Below are positions 1 to 5,561 of a stretch of DNA of 5,561 nt, piece after piece. The notes under the pieces are model-generated. The model had not been told where the DNA came from, searched no databases, and saw nothing but the letters and a program-made list of their open reading frames with translations. The position numbers and the translations under genes are program-made. The stretch comes from an uncultured Eubacteriales bacterium. GTDB lineage: Bacteria; Bacillota; Clostridia; Oscillospirales; Oscillospiraceae. The stretch's first letter is position 1; each line of letters begins with the position of its first letter. The stretch lies in assembly GCA_905201305.1 (NCBI GenBank), contig CAJKNS010000171.1, positions 1 through 5,561 on the forward strand. Reading direction: 5' to 3'.

Positions 1-1467
1 ATAATAGAACGGGCTGGAGTAGATGTGGTGCTGACGCTGCCAGCCCTCACCCTCTGCATAGAAGGGAATGTCGCCGTCCAGCTTCATCCAGGGCATGTAG
101 ATCCCCAGCAGCTCCTTCCAAACGCCGTGGCGCTCTGCGGGCGTCATGTCGGGCTTCTCATAGACAATGTGCTGGAAATGATCCACCATGGTGCCATAGG
201 GAATGAAGGTCAGCGCGCCGGACAGGTGGCTGTAGTAGAACTTCTGGGTATCCTTCCCGAAGAAGCCCTCTGCCCAGGGCCATGCAAAGAACTCCATGGA
301 CATGGAATGGACCTCGCAGGCTTCCAGGCTGGGCCAGGTGTAGGACATGGGCACCCGATCTCGGTTGGTGTATGCGGCAAAGGCATGTCCAGCCTCATGG
401 GTCACAACCTCCACATCATGCTGGGTGCCGTTGAAGTTTGCGAAAATAAAGGGAACCCGATAGTCGGGGATGCTGGTGCAGTAGCCGCCGCCAGCCTTGC
501 CCTCGGTGGAAAGCACGTCCAGCAGCTCGCCGTCCAGCATGGTCCGGAAGAACTTGCTGGTTTCAGGAGACAGCTCGTCGTAGAACCGCTTGCCCTGCGC
601 CAGAATGTCATCGGGCGTCCCCACAGGACGGGGATTGCCGGAGCGGAACTCCAGCGCATTGTCTGCAAAGCTCATGGGATATTCCTTGCCCAGACGCTTT
701 GCCTGCTCCCGGTAAATGCTGTCTGCCAGCGGCACCAGATAGGTCCGAACCGCAGCCCGGAACTTCTCAACATCCTCCTTGGTATAGCAGTTTCTGCCCA
801 TACGATAATAGCCCAGGGTGGTGTAGCCCTCGTAGCCCAACTTTTTGCCCATCTGATCCCGCAGATGCACCAGCTTGTCATAGATATCGTCCAGAGCAGC
901 CTGATTATCCTTATACCACTGCCCCTCTGCCTTCCAAGCCGCCAGTCGGCGGGCATCGTCGGGATCGGTCTTAAAGGGAGACATCTGGGAGATGGTATAG
1001 TTCTTGCCCTCAAAGGGAATCTGGGCAGAGGCAAGGAGCTTTTCGTACTCCTGAGTCAGATCGTTTTCCTGCTGAATATCGCCCATGATCTCGGGAGAGA
1101 AGGTTTTCAGCTGGATTTCTGCGTTTACAAACATCAGATCGCCGTATTCTGCGGTAAAATCCTTCCGGAAGGGAGACGCCAGCATTGCCATGGTCCACTG
1201 CTGCAGGTCTTCCTCCAGCTGGGGCTGGGCGCCGTTCCAGAAGCGAACCTCGCCGTCATAGAACTCGTCACGGGTGTCAATGGTATGGCGAATTTCCGCC
1301 AAAGTGGACTGGGTGGAGATATGCTTCTCCAGCTCCTCCTTTTTCAGGAACACCGCCTTGGCTGCCTCATAGCTTTCTGCCGCCTGAAGCTCCTTGGTCA
1401 ATGCCTGAATCTGCTCTTTCAGCGCCGCAAGATTCGGGCGCTTATATTCCATCTGAGAAAACTTCAA
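1..1467 (-). CDS. M3-family oligoendopeptidase (zinc metallopeptidase), 3' end cut by window
   Basis: Likely a cytoplasmic zinc peptidase that degrades short peptides, of the M3 (thimet/oligopeptidase F-like) type. I translated the minus strand in full: 489 codons run from the start to the left edge with no stop or frameshift. The zinc motif HEAGH is at residues 357-361 (bases 385-399). The expected third ligand is Glu385 in EACEVHSMSMEFF (bases 313-315). The C-terminal substrate-binding motif of the family, HHIYSSPFYY, occupies residues 480-489, exactly at the edge. Family members are about 560 residues, so roughly 70 are missing. The start is TTG at 1465-1467, giving MKFSQMEYKRPN. This matches the usual MKFSxMxYxRP opening of the family and sits 7 nt after GGAGG. 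The first ATG, five codons in, is less likely. There is no signal peptide. Its own promoter is at 1564-1592. The subfamily (non-PepF M3B type) is inferred from overall sequence character. Confidence 0.93.
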   Translation of the reverse strand, partial: MKFSQMEYKRPNLAALKEQIQALTKELQAAESYEAAKAVFLKKEELEKHISTQSTLAEIRHTIDTRDEFYDGEVRFWNGAQPQLEEDLQQWTMAMLASPFRKDFTAEYGDLMFVNAEIQLKTFSPEIMGDIQQENDLTQEYEKLLASAQIPFEGKNYTISQMSPFKTDPDDARRLAAWKAEGQWYKDNQAALDDIYDKLVHLRDQMGKKLGYEGYTTLGYYRMGRNCYTKEDVEKFRAAVRTYLVPLADSIYREQAKRLGKEYPMSFADNALEFRSGNPRPVGTPDDILAQGKRFYDELSPETSKFFRTMLDGELLDVLSTEGKAGGGYCTSIPDYRVPFIFANFNGTQHDVEVVTHEAGHAFAAYTNRDRVPMSYTWPSLEACEVHSMSMEFFAWPWAEGFFGKDTQKFYYSHLSGALTFIPYGTMVDHFQHIVYEKPDMTPAERHGVWKELLGIYMPWMKLDGDIPFYAEGEGWQRQHHIYSSPFYY

Positions 1468-1473
1468 GTTAAT

Positions 1474-1479
1474 CCCTCC
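1474..1479 (-). promoter_or_regulatory. Ribosome binding site for the M3 peptidase TTG start
   Basis: The minus strand reads GGAGGG here. The GGAGG core ends 7 nt before the TTG at 1465-1467, which is ideal spacing. No other start codon fits: the next in-frame ATG (1450-1452) has the pyrimidine- and A-rich sequence of the gene's own first codons in front of it. This site therefore decides the start. Confidence 0.85.
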
Positions 1480-1483
1480 GTCT

Positions 1484-1496
1484 ATGGACTGTCCAT
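1484..1496. repeat. 13-bp perfect palindrome in the M3 leader
   Basis: Bases 1484-1496 read ATGGACTGTCCAT, with 6-bp arms around one central base. It lies in the transcribed leader, about 5 bp upstream of the ribosome binding site of the M3 gene. As RNA it could form only a very short hairpin (4 bp with a 5-nt loop), so as a functional element it would more plausibly be a DNA operator. A function is not shown by the sequence and it could be chance. Confidence 0.35.
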
Positions 1497-1563
1497 CCTG
1501 TGTGGAATTTCGTCGAATTTCCAGCAGGGCAGACTTGTCCCCCACAATCTATTCGTACCGTAT

Positions 1564-1592
1564 ATTATATGCGATAATGCCGGTTTACGCAA
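1564..1592 (-). promoter_or_regulatory. Sigma-A-type promoter for the M3 peptidase gene
   Basis: On the minus strand, TTGCGT (1587-1592) is followed after exactly 17 bp by a perfect TATAAT (1564-1569). The -35 box matches consensus in 3 of 6 positions and the -10 box in all 6. Transcription should start near 1557, giving a leader of about 90 nt before the TTG. The DNA upstream (about 1600-1670) is much richer in A/T than the genes on either side and could help RNA polymerase bind. The upstream MATE gene ends in a terminator, so this promoter is needed for the M3 gene. Confidence 0.75.
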
Positions 1593-1707
1593 GTGTTGTT
1601 GTGGCAAAATCGACATAAATATTTCATTTCTTTTACATTTTACTTCATTAAATCAATAGTATGACAGAATTCCGTCGTTTCCCTCCGCAATTTCCTGTTT
1701 TATGCAG

Positions 1708-1746
1708 AAAAACAGCTCCCGGGCGAATTGTCTCCGCCACAGGAGC
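1708..1746 (-). terminator. Intrinsic terminator after the MATE gene
   Basis: On the minus strand GCTCCTG pairs with CGGGAGC (allowing one G-T pair). Past a single bulged T, GGCG pairs with CGCC, closing a 9-nt loop. The stem is followed directly by TGTTTTTC, a typical U-tract. It begins 10 nt after the TAG stop of the MATE gene, ending the hprK-MATE unit and insulating the M3 gene. Confidence 0.88.
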
Positions 1747-1755
1747 ATTGTTTCC

Positions 1756-3123
1756 CTATTCCACAGTTATGGCGCTCTGAGAAATGACCTTTTTCCACCG
1801 GGTTTTGAAGTAGCCCAGGAACAGGATTCCGCTGAGGGTCCAGGTGATGGGATACGCCCAGAATACCACCCGAATGTCCGGGATGATGGACACGGTAATG
1901 GTGATGTATGTAATCCGAATAGCGCACCAGCACAGCAGCATCACAATCATCGAAACCTTTGCCTTGCCTGCGCCCCGAAGGATGCCCGCGCAGCAGTGAC
2001 TCAGCCCCAGCAGGCACCAGAACAGCGTTTCAATGTGCGCCTGCTGAACGCCGAAGCCAATGACATCCGGGTCCCGGTTAAACGCCGCCATCAGCCACGG
2101 CGCTGCAGTAAACACCACCACCCCCACCAGCTCCGCAATGCCCATGGAGCACAGGGTGCCGTAAATGCTGCCCTTCCGCACCCGGTCCGTCTTCCCTGCC
2201 CCAAGATTCTGGCTCACAAAGGTAGACAGCGCCATGGCAAAGCAGGTGATGGGCAGGAAGCCGAAGCCCTCGATCTTGAAATACACGCCGCAGCCTGCCA
2301 TGGCATGGGGTCCGAATTTATTGATATTGGACTGGACGATCACATTTGCCAGGGAGATGATGGAGTTCTGCACGCCGGAGGGAAGCCCAATGGCAAGAAT
2401 TCGCTTCAGCATGGGGACATCCGGCTTAATCTGCCGCCAGCAGATCTGATATTCCGTACCGGGACGGGTGAGCCGATAAAATGCCAGCACCGCGCTGAGG
2501 CTCTGGGCAATGGTGGTTGCCAATGCAGCAGCCCCAACGCCGAAGCCCATCACCGCCACGAACAACAAATCCAACGCCACATTGACGCCCGAAGAGATCA
2601 TCAGGTAATACAGCGGATGCCGGGAATCGCCCACCGCCTGCAAAATGCCCACTGCCACGTTATAGAGCACCACCGCCAGTGCGCCGGCAAAATACACCCG
2701 GAAATAGATAACGGACTGGGGCAGCACCGTCTCCGGCGTTCCCATCCATCGCAGCAGCTGGGGCGTTAATACAATGCCCAGTACCGTCAGCGCCAAGCCT
2801 GCCACAATGCCGAAAAACACCGTTGCATGGATGGCGCGGCGCATATGTGCCTGATCCCGTGCCCCAAAATACCGGGCAAAGACCACGCCTGCGCCCATGG
2901 CGATGCCGTTAAACAGTCCCACCAGCAGGAAAATCAGGCTGCCCGAGGAGCTGACTGCCGCCAACGCCTCACTGCCTACAAAGTTTCCGACAATCAGGGA
3001 ATCGCAGGTGTTATACAGCTGCTGAAACAGGTTTCCCAAAAACAGCGGCACCGCAAATCCAAACAGCTTTCCTAAAATGCTGCCCTCTGTCAGCAGCGTT
3101 GTTCCGTTCTTTTCAGAACGCAT
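1756..3123 (-). CDS. MATE-family multidrug/cation antiporter
   Basis: Inner-membrane efflux protein of the MATE family, which exports organic cations or other small molecules in exchange for Na+ or H+; the substrate cannot be told from sequence. The 455-residue product has the family length and about 12 hydrophobic segments in two related halves. Numbering from the chosen Met: the family opening LTEGSILGKL at 11-20, QQLYNTCDSLIVGNFVG at 34-50, ARYFGARD at 83-90, GILQAVGDSRHP at 159-170, VSQNLGAGKTDRVRKG at 303-318 (the second-half counterpart of 83-90) and GILRGAGKAK at 380-389. I chose the ATG at 3121-3123 because AGAGG and AAGGA lie just upstream and the family opening follows closely. ATG at 3147 and TTG at 3159 are in frame, but neither has a well-spaced ribosome binding site. 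It lies 81 nt after hprK with no clear promoter between, so probably shares its transcript. The protein has ten cysteines, six of them in residues 325-400. Confidence 0.93.
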   Translation of the reverse strand: MRSEKNGTTLLTEGSILGKLFGFAVPLFLGNLFQQLYNTCDSLIVGNFVGSEALAAVSSSGSLIFLLVGLFNGIAMGAGVVFARYFGARDQAHMRRAIHATVFFGIVAGLALTVLGIVLTPQLLRWMGTPETVLPQSVIYFRVYFAGALAVVLYNVAVGILQAVGDSRHPLYYLMISSGVNVALDLLFVAVMGFGVGAAALATTIAQSLSAVLAFYRLTRPGTEYQICWRQIKPDVPMLKRILAIGLPSGVQNSIISLANVIVQSNINKFGPHAMAGCGVYFKIEGFGFLPITCFAMALSTFVSQNLGAGKTDRVRKGSIYGTLCSMGIAELVGVVVFTAAPWLMAAFNRDPDVIGFGVQQAHIETLFWCLLGLSHCCAGILRGAGKAKVSMIVMLLCWCAIRITYITITVSIIPDIRVVFWAYPITWTLSGILFLGYFKTRWKKVISQSAITVE

Positions 3124-3163
3124 TCCATCCTTCCTCTCTATTTTCATCCTCACAGGCAAACTT

Positions 3164-3188
3164 CAGGGGACGGCGTACCGTCCCCCTG
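3164..3188. repeat. GC-rich inverted repeat (REP-like hairpin) between hprK and the MATE gene
   Basis: On the plus strand CAGGGGACGG, a 4-base loop CGTA, and CCGTCCCC(C)TG form a 10-bp stem with one bulged C. Read in the direction of transcription it is the same strong hairpin followed by GAAGTTTGCC, without a run of U. It is thus not a standard terminator for hprK. It could act as an attenuator, an mRNA-stabilising 3' structure, or a dispersed palindromic (REP-like) unit. The GGGGACGG...CCGTCCCC core resembles dispersed repeats I recall from clostridial intergenic regions; that is recollection and not a search result. Confidence 0.7.
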
Positions 3189-3204
3189 TTTTGATCGCGT
3201 GTTC

Positions 3205-4149
3205 TCAGCCCTCCGCCGCCATGGTTTCGTCGAAGTGCTTGTTAATCTGCTCGGTAAACTCCAGCGCGGCATTGTAGCCCATCTTTTTCTGACGGTTGTT
3301 CATGGCAGCAACCTCCAGAATTACCGCCAGGTTTCTGCCGGGCTTCACCGGAATGGTCAGGTTGGGCACTTTAACGCCCAGGATCGTGGTGAATTCATTC
3401 TCCACGCCCAGCCGGTCATAGAGCACATCGTCCCGCCATGCCTCCAGGTTGACCACCATGTCGATGTTGGCGGATTCCTTAACTGCGCCCATACCAAACA
3501 GCTTCGCCACGTTAATCACGCCGATGCCGCGCAGCTCAATGTAGTGGCGGATCAGCTCCGGCGCAGAGCCCGAGAGCACATAAGCGCCCTCCTTTTTGAT
3601 TTCCACCGCATCATCCGCAATCAGTCGATGTCCGCGCTTCACCAGCTCAATGGCGGCTTCGCTTTTACCAACGCCGCTTTCGCCCAGCAGCAGCATGCCT
3701 TCGCCGTGTACCTCTACCAGAACGCCATGGCGGGTCAACCGCGGCGCCAGATAGTGCTTCAATGTGGCAATCATGGTGGAAACCAGCTCCGAGGTGGTTT
3801 CATCGGTGCGGAGAATGGTGATGTTATACTTCCGCGCCATGACCATGCACTCGTCATAGGGCTCAATATGCCGGGCGTAAATGAGTGCCGGGGGACGATA
3901 GGAAAACAGCCGGTCAAAGGTCACAACCCGCTGCTCCGGGGTCAGTCCCGCCAGATAGGTGTCCTCCACCAAGCCGATCACCTGCATCCGGGCAGGCTCA
4001 AAATGCTCAAAGAACCCTGCCAGCTGCAGCGCCGGACGGTTCACATCCTCTACCGTAATCTGAATCTTTTCAAAATCCGAGGACCGGTAGAGCATTTCCA
4101 GCTTAAATTCCTTGGTGAGATGCGCCAGGGAAACGGTAAACAGCGACAT
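3205..4149 (-). CDS. hprK: HPr kinase/phosphorylase (HprK/P)
   Basis: Bifunctional cytoplasmic enzyme that phosphorylates HPr (a sugar phosphotransferase-system protein) on Ser46 using ATP or pyrophosphate, and removes that phosphate by phosphorolysis. In Bacillota, HPr-Ser-P is the co-repressor for CcpA in carbon catabolite repression. The 314 residues match the family length (about 310). An N-terminal regulatory domain covers about 1-130. The catalytic domain has His141 in HGVLVEVHG, the P-loop GESGVGKS at 156-163, ADDAVEI at 178-184, the family signature IELRGIGVINV at 204-214 (with Glu205 and Arg207), and the C-terminal PVKPGRN at 267-273. AAMNNRQKKMGYNAA at 281-295 is also characteristic. 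All key residues are present. The ATG at 4147-4149 lies 8 nt after AAGGAG. It is first gene of its transcript, with a strong promoter at 4181-4209. It stands here with groEL and a MATE gene, away from the lgt or murB/rapZ/whiA neighbours common elsewhere in the phylum. Confidence 0.97.
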   Translation of the reverse strand: MSLFTVSLAHLTKEFKLEMLYRSSDFEKIQITVEDVNRPALQLAGFFEHFEPARMQVIGLVEDTYLAGLTPEQRVVTFDRLFSYRPPALIYARHIEPYDECMVMARKYNITILRTDETTSELVSTMIATLKHYLAPRLTRHGVLVEVHGEGMLLLGESGVGKSEAAIELVKRGHRLIADDAVEIKKEGAYVLSGSAPELIRHYIELRGIGVINVAKLFGMGAVKESANIDMVVNLEAWRDDVLYDRLGVENEFTTILGVKVPNLTIPVKPGRNLAVILEVAAMNNRQKKMGYNAALEFTEQINKHFDETMAAEG

Positions 4150-4157
4150 GGCATCGG

Positions 4158-4163
4158 CTCCTT
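4158..4163 (-). promoter_or_regulatory. Ribosome binding site of hprK
   Basis: The minus strand reads AAGGAG, 8 nt before the ATG at 4147-4149. This supports the chosen start, and the resulting N-terminus (MSLFTVSLAHLTKEF) fits the family. Confidence 0.85.
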
Positions 4164-4180
4164 TTCAGCTTAGTAATGCT

Positions 4181-4209
4181 ATTATACTCCGAACTGTCCA
4201 GTTTGGCAA
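4181..4209 (-). promoter_or_regulatory. Strong sigma-A-type promoter of hprK
   Basis: On the minus strand TTGCCA (4204-4209, 5 of 6 consensus bases) is followed by a 17-bp spacer and a perfect TATAAT (4181-4186). Transcription should begin near 4174, leaving a leader of about 25 nt with the ribosome binding site. It sits directly after the groEL terminator, so hprK and probably the MATE gene are transcribed independently of groEL. The spacer contains a palindrome (4192-4203), which could be an operator. Confidence 0.85.
4192..4203. repeat. Palindrome inside the hprK promoter spacer (possible operator)
   Basis: Bases 4192-4203 read AACTGTCCAGTT: 5-bp arms AACTG and CAGTT around a TC centre. 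It lies wholly between the -35 and -10 boxes, where a bound repressor would block RNA polymerase. The palindrome and its position are seen directly; the role as operator is inference, and no regulator is encoded in this window. Confidence 0.4.
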
Positions 4210-4223
4210 CCCCGGCAGATGGC

Positions 4224-4268
4224 AGAGAAAACGGGCAGAAACCCGGATATTCTCCGAATTTCTGCCCG
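4224..4268 (-). terminator. Intrinsic terminator after groEL
   Basis: On the minus strand a perfect 10-bp stem, CGGGCAGAAA with TTTCTGCCCG, encloses a second small hairpin (CGGA, loop GAATA, TCCG) and is followed by TTTTCTCT. It starts about 23 nt after the groEL stop. It separates groEL from the hprK promoter, whose -35 box begins only about 15 bp further on. The terminator call is strong; whether some readthrough reaches hprK is unknown. Confidence 0.9.
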
Positions 4269-4290
4269 AAACGCTTTCTTTTTCCGGAAA

Positions 4291-5561
4291 TTAGTACATA
4301 CCCTGACCGGCAGCAGCGGAAGCCTGAGCCGCAGCAATGGCTGCATCCTGCTGAGGATCGGGCTTGTCGGCAACCAGGCTCTCGGTGGTCAGCACGCAGG
4401 AGGCGATGGAAGCGGCATTCTCCAGCGCGGTACGGGTCACCTTGGTGGGATCCACAATACCGGTGCCGATCATATCGCAGTACTCCTCGGTGTAGGCGTT
4501 GTAGCCATAGCCAACCTTACCGGAGTTGGAGATACGGTCGAAGATTACGGAGCCGTCTACGCCAGCGTTGAACGCGATCTGGCGGACAGGAGCCTCCAGC
4601 GCCTTTGCAACAATCTGAGCGCCGGTCTTCTCGTCACCCTCCAGGGTAGCAACCAGCTTGGTAACAGCGGGGATTGCATTGACATAAGCGGTGCCGCCGC
4701 CGGCAACAATGCCTTCCTCAACGGCTGCACGGGTTGCGTTCAGCGCGTCCTCAATGCGGAGCTTCATCTCATGCATCTCGGTCTCGGTCTGTGCGCCGAC
4801 CTTGATGACTGCTACGCCGCCGGACAGCTTTGCCAGACGCTCGTTGTACTTCTCCTTGTCATACTCGGACTCGGTGGTGGAGATCAGGGACTTGATCTCG
4901 GAAATCCGAGCCTGGATGGCTGCGGGATCGCCGGCGCCGCCAACAATGGTGGTGTCGTCCTTGGTGATCTTCACCTGATGTGCCTTGCCCAGCTGATCGA
5001 AGGTGGTGTCCTTCAGATCCATGTCCAGGTCGCCGGTGATGACTTCGCCGCCGGTGAGGATGGCGATATCCTTCAGCATCTCCTTACGGCGGTCGCCAAA
5101 GCCGGGCGCCTTGACGCAGGCAACGTTCAGCACGCCGCGAATCTTGTTCAGCAGCAGGGTGGACAGAGCCTCGCCCTCAACGTCCTCTGCAATGATAACC
5201 AGCTTCTGACCGGACTTCATAACCTGCTCCAGAATGGGCAGCAAATCCTGAATGCTGGAGATCTTCTTATCGGTAATCAGCAGCAGCGCATCGTCCATGA
5301 CGCACTCCATGGTCTCTGCATCGGTGACCATGTAAGGGGACAGATAGCCGCGGTCAAACTCCATGCCTTCTACCACATCCAGCTGAGTCTCAGCGGTCTT
5401 GCCCTCTTCAATGGTGATAACGCCATTGGAGGTAACCTTCTCCATTGCCTCGGCAATCAGAGCGCCCACTGCCTCGTCACCGGAGGAAACGGTGCCGACA
5501 CGGGCGATATCGGAGGAGCCGGAAACCATCTGGGAGTTGCCCTTGATGGCCTCAACGGCAG
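4291..5561 (-). CDS. groEL: Chaperonin GroEL (60 kDa, Hsp60), 5' end cut by window
   Basis: Subunit of the double-ring ATP-driven folding chamber in the cytoplasm, working with GroES. The window holds 422 whole codons plus the stop, from about residue 126 (E. coli numbering) to the C-terminus. The missing N-terminal part includes the GDGTT ATP-binding loop. Seen in order: DVVEGMEFDRGYLSPYM, the apical domain with IIAEDVEGEALSTL and VKAPGFGDRRKEML, AKLSGGVAVIKVGA, then EDALNATRAAVEEGIVAGGG. In that last block the Asp at 4747-4749 corresponds to the catalytic Asp398 of E. coli. YGYNAYTEEYCDMIGTGIVDPTKVTR follows. All are hallmark segments and no frame break is seen. The C-terminal tail is odd: an Ala/Gln-rich stretch ending AAAGQGMY in place of the usual repeated GGM. 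Reading frame continues to the right edge with no start in view; groES would be expected upstream but is outside the window. Confidence 0.98.
   Translation of the reverse strand, partial: AVEAIKGNSQMVSGSSDIARVGTVSSGDEAVGALIAEAMEKVTSNGVITIEEGKTAETQLDVVEGMEFDRGYLSPYMVTDAETMECVMDDALLLITDKKISSIQDLLPILEQVMKSGQKLVIIAEDVEGEALSTLLLNKIRGVLNVACVKAPGFGDRRKEMLKDIAILTGGEVITGDLDMDLKDTTFDQLGKAHQVKITKDDTTIVGGAGDPAAIQARISEIKSLISTTESEYDKEKYNERLAKLSGGVAVIKVGAQTETEMHEMKLRIEDALNATRAAVEEGIVAGGGTAYVNAIPAVTKLVATLEGDEKTGAQIVAKALEAPVRQIAFNAGVDGSVIFDRISNSGKVGYGYNAYTEEYCDMIGTGIVDPTKVTRTALENAASIASCVLTTESLVADKPDPQQDAAIAAAQASAAAGQGMY

Noticed and set aside
25..1659. Long plus-strand open frame (544 codons) opposite the M3 peptidase gene
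   Set aside because: It is codon-aligned with the real minus-strand gene. Antisense stops would require TTA, CTA or TCA codons in the sense gene, and these are rare in this G/C-ending codon use. Its product resembles no family I know, whereas the minus strand has the full M3 motif set.
1634..1664. Possible plus-strand promoter (TTTACA and TAGTAT) in the AT-rich gap
   Set aside because: The spacing is 19 bp, the -10 match is 4 of 6, and no plus-strand gene lies downstream. Such matches are expected in AT-rich DNA.
1702..2769. Plus-strand open frame of 355 codons opposite the MATE gene
   Set aside because: Codon-aligned shadow of the MATE gene for the same reason. The product is rich in His, Arg and Gln without a recognisable domain, and its start lies within the MATE terminator.
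3164..3205. The hairpin downstream of hprK as a rho-independent terminator of hprK
   Set aside because: In the transcription direction the stem is followed by GAAGTTTGCC, which has no U-tract, so it does not meet the usual criteria.
3199..4173. Plus-strand open frame of 324 codons covering hprK completely
   Set aside because: Codon-aligned shadow of hprK. All HprK catalytic and signature motifs are on the minus strand, and I see no promoter or ribosome binding site for the plus frame.
4281..4290. Perfect 10-bp palindrome TTTCCGGAAA just after the groEL stop
   Set aside because: Too short and A/T-flanked to form a meaningful hairpin, and the true terminator is the stem at 4232-4268. Most likely incidental.

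Overview
This window looks like ordinary chromosome from a Gram-positive anaerobe, most likely a clostridial Bacillota in or near the Oscillospiraceae/Ruminococcaceae. That placement is inference. It rests on a Gram-positive-type HPr kinase/phosphorylase, strong GGAGG-type ribosome binding sites, a TTG start, a clostridial-style M3 oligopeptidase and G/C-ending codon use with very few TTA, CTA or TCA codons. All four genes lie on the minus strand, so transcription runs from right to left.

Layout in transcription order: (1) positions 5561 to 4291 hold the C-terminal three quarters of groEL (chaperonin), whose 5' end is off the right edge, followed by a strong nested intrinsic terminator at about 4224-4268. 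(2) A near-consensus sigma-A promoter (TTGCCA, 17 bp, TATAAT; 4181-4209) drives hprK (4149-3205), the HPr Ser46 kinase/phosphorylase of carbon catabolite control. (3) After an 81-nt gap with a GC-rich hairpin comes a complete MATE-family multidrug/cation antiporter gene (3123-1756). It is probably co-transcribed with hprK and ends in an intrinsic terminator at 1708-1746. (4) A 288-bp AT-richer gap carries a second promoter (1564-1592) and a leader of about 90 nt. It drives an M3-family oligoendopeptidase gene that starts with TTG at 1467 and runs off the left edge.

The window therefore contains three apparent transcription units: groEL (end only), hprK-MATE, and the M3 peptidase (start only). 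The genes are housekeeping or physiology genes (protein folding, carbon regulation, efflux, peptide turnover) without an obvious shared pathway. I found no tRNA, rRNA, CRISPR array, insertion sequence or phage gene. The points worth a second look are regulatory: a palindrome inside the hprK promoter spacer that shares an 8-mer with a palindrome in the M3 leader, a cre-like sequence upstream of hprK, a REP-like hairpin between hprK and the MATE gene, and the unusual groEL C-terminal tail. I see no convincing evidence of a novel system.
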